Assembly (NCBI GenBank): GCA_964546285.1
Contig: CAZJJK010000022.1
Coordinates: 1-34,918 of the forward strand
Source of the DNA: CAZJJK01 sp964546285
Lineage (GTDB): Bacteria; Spirochaetota; Spirochaetia; Treponematales; Breznakiellaceae
Direction of reading: 5' to 3'
Length of the DNA: 34,918 nt
A program made the translations under genes and the position numbers. Position 1 is the stretch's first letter, and every line of letters starts with the position of its first letter. Below, one piece after another: positions 32,362-34,918 of the stretch. Below the pieces are notes generated by a model that ran no database searches, was not told the origin of the DNA, and was given only the letters and a program-made list of their open reading frames with translations.

Positions 32362-33852
32362 TCAACCGCGATAAAGCGGGCTCAACGCGTTCAAATATTT
32401 TGTGTAATCGGCGTAGGCCGTATCGTACGCCGCGACGGATTCCGCATCCGGCTCCACGGTGGCGCCGCCTTCCAGTGATACATGGGTATCGCAAAGAGCG
32501 CCAATAGTCGTCTTAAGTCCGGCCGCCCGTTCCATACACCATAAAGCCTGAATCGCTCCACCCATAGCCGCGGCTTCATCGCCAGCCGGCACGCGTACCG
32601 GCAGCTTGGTCACGTTAGCTACTATACCGCGCCATAACGAGCTTTTCGCGCCGCCTCCAATCAAGCGAATTTCACGCGCCTTAAAACCAAGCTTGTGGAA
32701 TGCTTCCAACCCTATACGCATACCGAAGATGGCCGACTCCAAGGCCGCGCGCGCCAGATTTTCACGGCTAAAATTGGCGGCTGAAGCGCCATTTACGCTA
32801 GCTCGTCCATTTGGCAGATTTGGCGTACGTTCGCCGTTAAAGAAGGGCAGAACAACCATGCCCCCCGCTCCTATCGGGGCTTTAGCGGCGGCCGCGTCAA
32901 AGGCTTTTACATCCAAGCCCAAAAGAGCGCGAAACTGCTCGCTGGCCACCGTGCAGTTCATAGTGCAGAGCAACGGCAGCCAACCGCCGGTAGACGAACA
33001 AAACGCCGCCAGATTGCCTTCCTCGTCAACGACAGGCTTATCGGAATAGCCATAGAGAGTACCGGAGGTGCCCAAGCTCATCGTCAGGAAACCGTCACGG
33101 ACCGTACCTGTCCCCACCGCGCCCATCATATTGTCGCCGCCGCCAGCCGCCACAACAGCGCCTTCAGGAAGACCATATTTCGCGGCGGCCGCCGCGCTCA
33201 CCTTTCCAAGCGCCTCATCTGGGCCTATCAGGCGCGGCATATACGATTCCAAGGCGGGATCAATCAAAGCGCAAATGGTTTTTGACCATCGTCTATTCCT
33301 CGTGTCAAATAGAGCGGTTCCTGAAGCGTCCCCGTATTCAGCGGCGTATTCCCCGGAAAGAAGGAAATTTATATAGTCATGAGGCAAAAGAACATGACGC
33401 AGTTTTTTAAACGCGTCGCCTTTATGCTTCTTAAGCCAAAGAATCTTAGGAGCGGTATACCCCGTCAGCATCAAAAGCCCTGTGGTTTTTAGCAGAGCTT
33501 GCTCTCCGCCAGCGGCTTCAGTCAGTTCGCGGCATTCATCTATCGTGGAAGTGTCATTCCAAAGTTTTACGGTGTAAACCGGCTGGCCATCGCCATCCAG
33601 AGGAACAAAACCATGCTGTTGGCCAGAGACCCCTAAAGCCACGATCGTTTTCTTAAGTTCTGGATCGATATTAGAAAAACAGGCTAATAAGGCTTGATCG
33701 TACCAAACCGCTTCCTGTTCCCTTGTACCATCGTTGCGAGCAATTAAATCCAAGGCATGAGAGGCGCGCGCGACAACGTTCTTCTTTTCGTAATCATAAA
33801 GAACGACCTTACAACTTTGGGTCCCAAGATCTATACCGCAGACGGTTTTCAT
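32362..33852 (-). CDS. xylB: Xylulokinase
   Basis: 496 residues of the FGGY sugar-kinase family. It phosphorylates D-xylulose to xylulose-5-phosphate for the pentose phosphate pathway. It shows CGIDLGTQSCKVVLYD, the xylulokinase motif GVSGQQHGFVPLD, KLWNDTSTIDEC, AAGGGDNMMGAVGTG and LIGGGAKSSLWRGIVANV. The ATG is preceded by AGGAG and AAGG. It is first in the xylBA operon and divergent from an AraC-type regulator. A TTGAGC/TATTAT pair (33868-33896, spacing 17) exists upstream but would start transcription almost at the ribosome site, so the true promoter is unclear. Confidence 0.96.
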   Translation of the reverse strand: MKTVCGIDLGTQSCKVVLYDYEKKNVVARASHALDLIARNDGTREQEAVWYDQALLACFSNIDPELKKTIVALGVSGQQHGFVPLDGDGQPVYTVKLWNDTSTIDECRELTEAAGGEQALLKTTGLLMLTGYTAPKILWLKKHKGDAFKKLRHVLLPHDYINFLLSGEYAAEYGDASGTALFDTRNRRWSKTICALIDPALESYMPRLIGPDEALGKVSAAAAAKYGLPEGAVVAAGGGDNMMGAVGTGTVRDGFLTMSLGTSGTLYGYSDKPVVDEEGNLAAFCSSTGGWLPLLCTMNCTVASEQFRALLGLDVKAFDAAAAKAPIGAGGMVVLPFFNGERTPNLPNGRASVNGASAANFSRENLARAALESAIFGMRIGLEAFHKLGFKAREIRLIGGGAKSSLWRGIVANVTKLPVRVPAGDEAAAMGGAIQALWCMERAAGLKTTIGALCDTHVSLEGGATVEPDAESVAAYDTAYADYTKYLNALSPLYRG

Positions 33853-33908
33853 CCTTAATCTCCTGTAATAATAGAATACGCCAGATCCTAGCTCAACGCT
33901 ATACGCGG

Positions 33909-33944
33909 AATTGACGTTTTATATCTGAAATTGATATTATTGAC
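33909..33944. promoter_or_regulatory. Direct repeats in the xylB/araC-type divergent region
   Basis: AATTGAC (33909-33915) and AATTGAT (33929-33935) are in the same orientation and 20 bases apart, and a third similar TATTGAC lies at 33938-33944. AraC-family proteins typically bind direct repeats spaced about two helical turns. This is a candidate operator for the neighbouring regulator. Confidence 0.45.
33911..33940 (+). promoter_or_regulatory. Candidate promoter of the AraC-type regulator
   Basis: TTGACG (33911-33916) and TATTAT (33935-33940) are 18 bases apart, with TG one base upstream of the -10. It overlaps the direct repeats, so the regulator could control itself. Confidence 0.5.
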
Positions 33945-33990
33945 ACATATTTTGTGGAGGCTCCGCCTGATAATAAAGGATATCGTTTAT

Positions 33991-34806
33991 GTGTATCGCC
34001 TTGTAGGCGGCGAAAAACTGGCGTGGCATGGACGTTATCATGCTCATGGAAAGGGCGAATTCGAATTTCACTTCTTTCTTGAGGGCCAGGGCAGCTTTCT
34101 AATCAACCGTACACGCTATGCCTTGGATTCAGGAACGCTTCTTTTAGCGAGGCCACACGAGTTCCACTCCATCCTCCCCGAAGCGCTTGCCCGCCCCTTA
34201 AGCTATTACGCCGTTCTTTTTCAAGCGGAACTGGATCGGACAGAGGACAATGAGGCTTTGCGTCTTCTGGCTAGTGATGGTGTGGGAGCCAGAGGACTAA
34301 AGCGCTTAGAAAAACGCGATCGTTTTTTGTTTGAAGAATTACATAGGCTTTTTTTCATATCGGATCAGGATGGTCGCCTAGCGGCCTCATATCAATTATT
34401 GAGCCTAATTTACCGCTGGTATGGCCGACGACAGGACGACAGGTCGATGGCAGTGGAGGGGAATCCTCATGTTGAAAAGGCTCTACGGTTAATGGAACGC
34501 TCAGTACGAGACAAATTAGCGATTGAAGACCTTGCCAATGCCGTTGGCGTGTCAGCTGAGCACCTAATCCGCATTTTTCACCGCCAGTTGGGAATATCTC
34601 CTCTCCAATACTTTGCCCGATTAAAAGCGGAAGCGGCCTCCGCTTTGCTTGTGGACTCCGCGCTCAGCGTTGGCGCGGTCGCGGAATTATTTGGCTATGA
34701 AAATCAATTCCATTTTTCAAAAGTGTTTAAAAAATGCACCGGGCTAGCGCCTCAGGCGTACAGACGTGTTTACGCCGAAGCCCGCGTGATAAAGGAAGCA
34801 CAATAG
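33991..34806 (+). CDS. AraC-family transcriptional regulator, probably of xylBA
   Basis: About 271 residues. An N-terminal cupin-like sensing domain (EFEFHFFLEGQGSFLINRTRYALDSGTLLLARPHEFHSI) is followed by two helix-turn-helix units at the C terminus, ending YENQFHFSKVFKKCTGLAPQAYRR, the AraC/XylS signature. The start is uncertain. TTG codons upstream (33931, 33940, 33952) lie in or next to the promoter. A GGAGG at 33956-33960 would best serve a CTG at 33967, while AAAGGA at 33975-33980 serves the GTG at 33991, which I use. Its position divergent from xylB suggests it senses xylose, but that is inferred from context. Confidence 0.87.
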   Translation: MYRLVGGEKLAWHGRYHAHGKGEFEFHFFLEGQGSFLINRTRYALDSGTLLLARPHEFHSILPEALARPLSYYAVLFQAELDRTEDNEALRLLASDGVGARGLKRLEKRDRFLFEELHRLFFISDQDGRLAASYQLLSLIYRWYGRRQDDRSMAVEGNPHVEKALRLMERSVRDKLAIEDLANAVGVSAEHLIRIFHRQLGISPLQYFARLKAEAASALLVDSALSVGAVAELFGYENQFHFSKVFKKCTGLAPQAYRRVYAEARVIKEAQ

Positions 34807-34918
34807 AAGCTGCGTTTGTATAAATATATACTGCTGCCAATATTGTTGAAACTATAGTGTGATTTACATAAAGTATTATTTTTTAGTAATATATAGATAT
34901 AAGTCCGGGAATAAAGCT
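34807..34918. other. AT-rich right edge, no gene seen
   Basis: The last 112 bases are markedly AT-rich. A loose promoter-like pair (TTGAAA, 17 bases, TAAAGT, within about 34847-34876) may serve a gene beyond the window. No terminator hairpin follows the regulator gene. Confidence 0.3.

Noticed and set aside
1..34918. tRNA, rRNA, CRISPR arrays, insertion sequences and prophage genes
   Set aside because: No T-loop-like motifs, regularly spaced repeats, transposase or integrase motifs were found on reading either strand; a covariance-model scan would settle small RNAs.

Overview
The window looks like an ordinary chromosomal stretch of an anaerobic, saccharolytic bacterium, most likely a Treponema-like spirochaete, possibly from a gut community. 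This is an inference from gene content: an M23 peptidase/bactofilin/YaaR/PSP1 run, a very long GH13 protein next to MalQ, a stand-alone TrpB2, a cytidylate-kinase-like protein, DRTGG-like regulators and a spirochaete-like lipobox. Base composition looks balanced (about 50% GC by eye) and codon use looks uniform. I saw no tRNA, rRNA, transposase, integrase, phage gene or CRISPR array. Coding density is very high, and no gene-free stretch exceeds 300 bases.

Layout from left to right. (1) 1-4756, mostly minus strand: the end of an unrecognised gene, glycogen phosphorylase glgP, a tRNA-dihydrouridine synthase and a TatD-family hydrolase. (2) 4809-8980, plus strand: back-to-back promoters, then an envelope and cell-shape operon (M23 peptidase, bactofilin, YaaR-like, PSP1/RicT-like), followed by a ferritin-like/VIT iron transporter. 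(3) 8977-12390: an intracellular GH28 pectinase (minus), divergent from a sugar isomerase/epimerase-like TIM barrel and a PflX-like radical SAM protein, with a 17-bp dyad in the 38-bp divergent gap. (4) 12517-19610, plus: malQ, a 1260-aa GH13 protein and an HD protein with a degenerate nucleotidyltransferase domain. (5) 19788-21303: stand-alone trpB2 with its own promoter and a strong terminator. (6) 21343-24138, minus: a tight parA-parB-receiver-SDR operon. (7) 24252-27663, plus: a coupled signalling cassette of a 39-codon small ORF, DRTGG-like, Cof-type HAD, CBS+HATPase, a second DRTGG-like and PHP phosphoesterase. (8) 27729-30739: cytidylate-kinase-like protein, a lipoprotein, and a divergent flavin reductase-like/nitroreductase pair. 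(9) 30891-34806: xylB-xylA operon (minus) divergent from an AraC-family regulator.

The genes read as a carbohydrate-scavenging lifestyle. Xylose enters through XylA/XylB, pectin fragments through an intracellular GH28, and storage or malto-oligosaccharide glucan is recycled by GlgP, MalQ and the GH13 protein. The region least explained by textbook biology is the 24252-27663 cassette. Its DRTGG-like/CBS-HATPase/PHP set resembles the regulatory genes that accompany sensory [FeFe]-hydrogenases in anaerobes. Here no hydrogenase is within the window, and a HAD phosphatase and an arginine-rich small ORF are built in.
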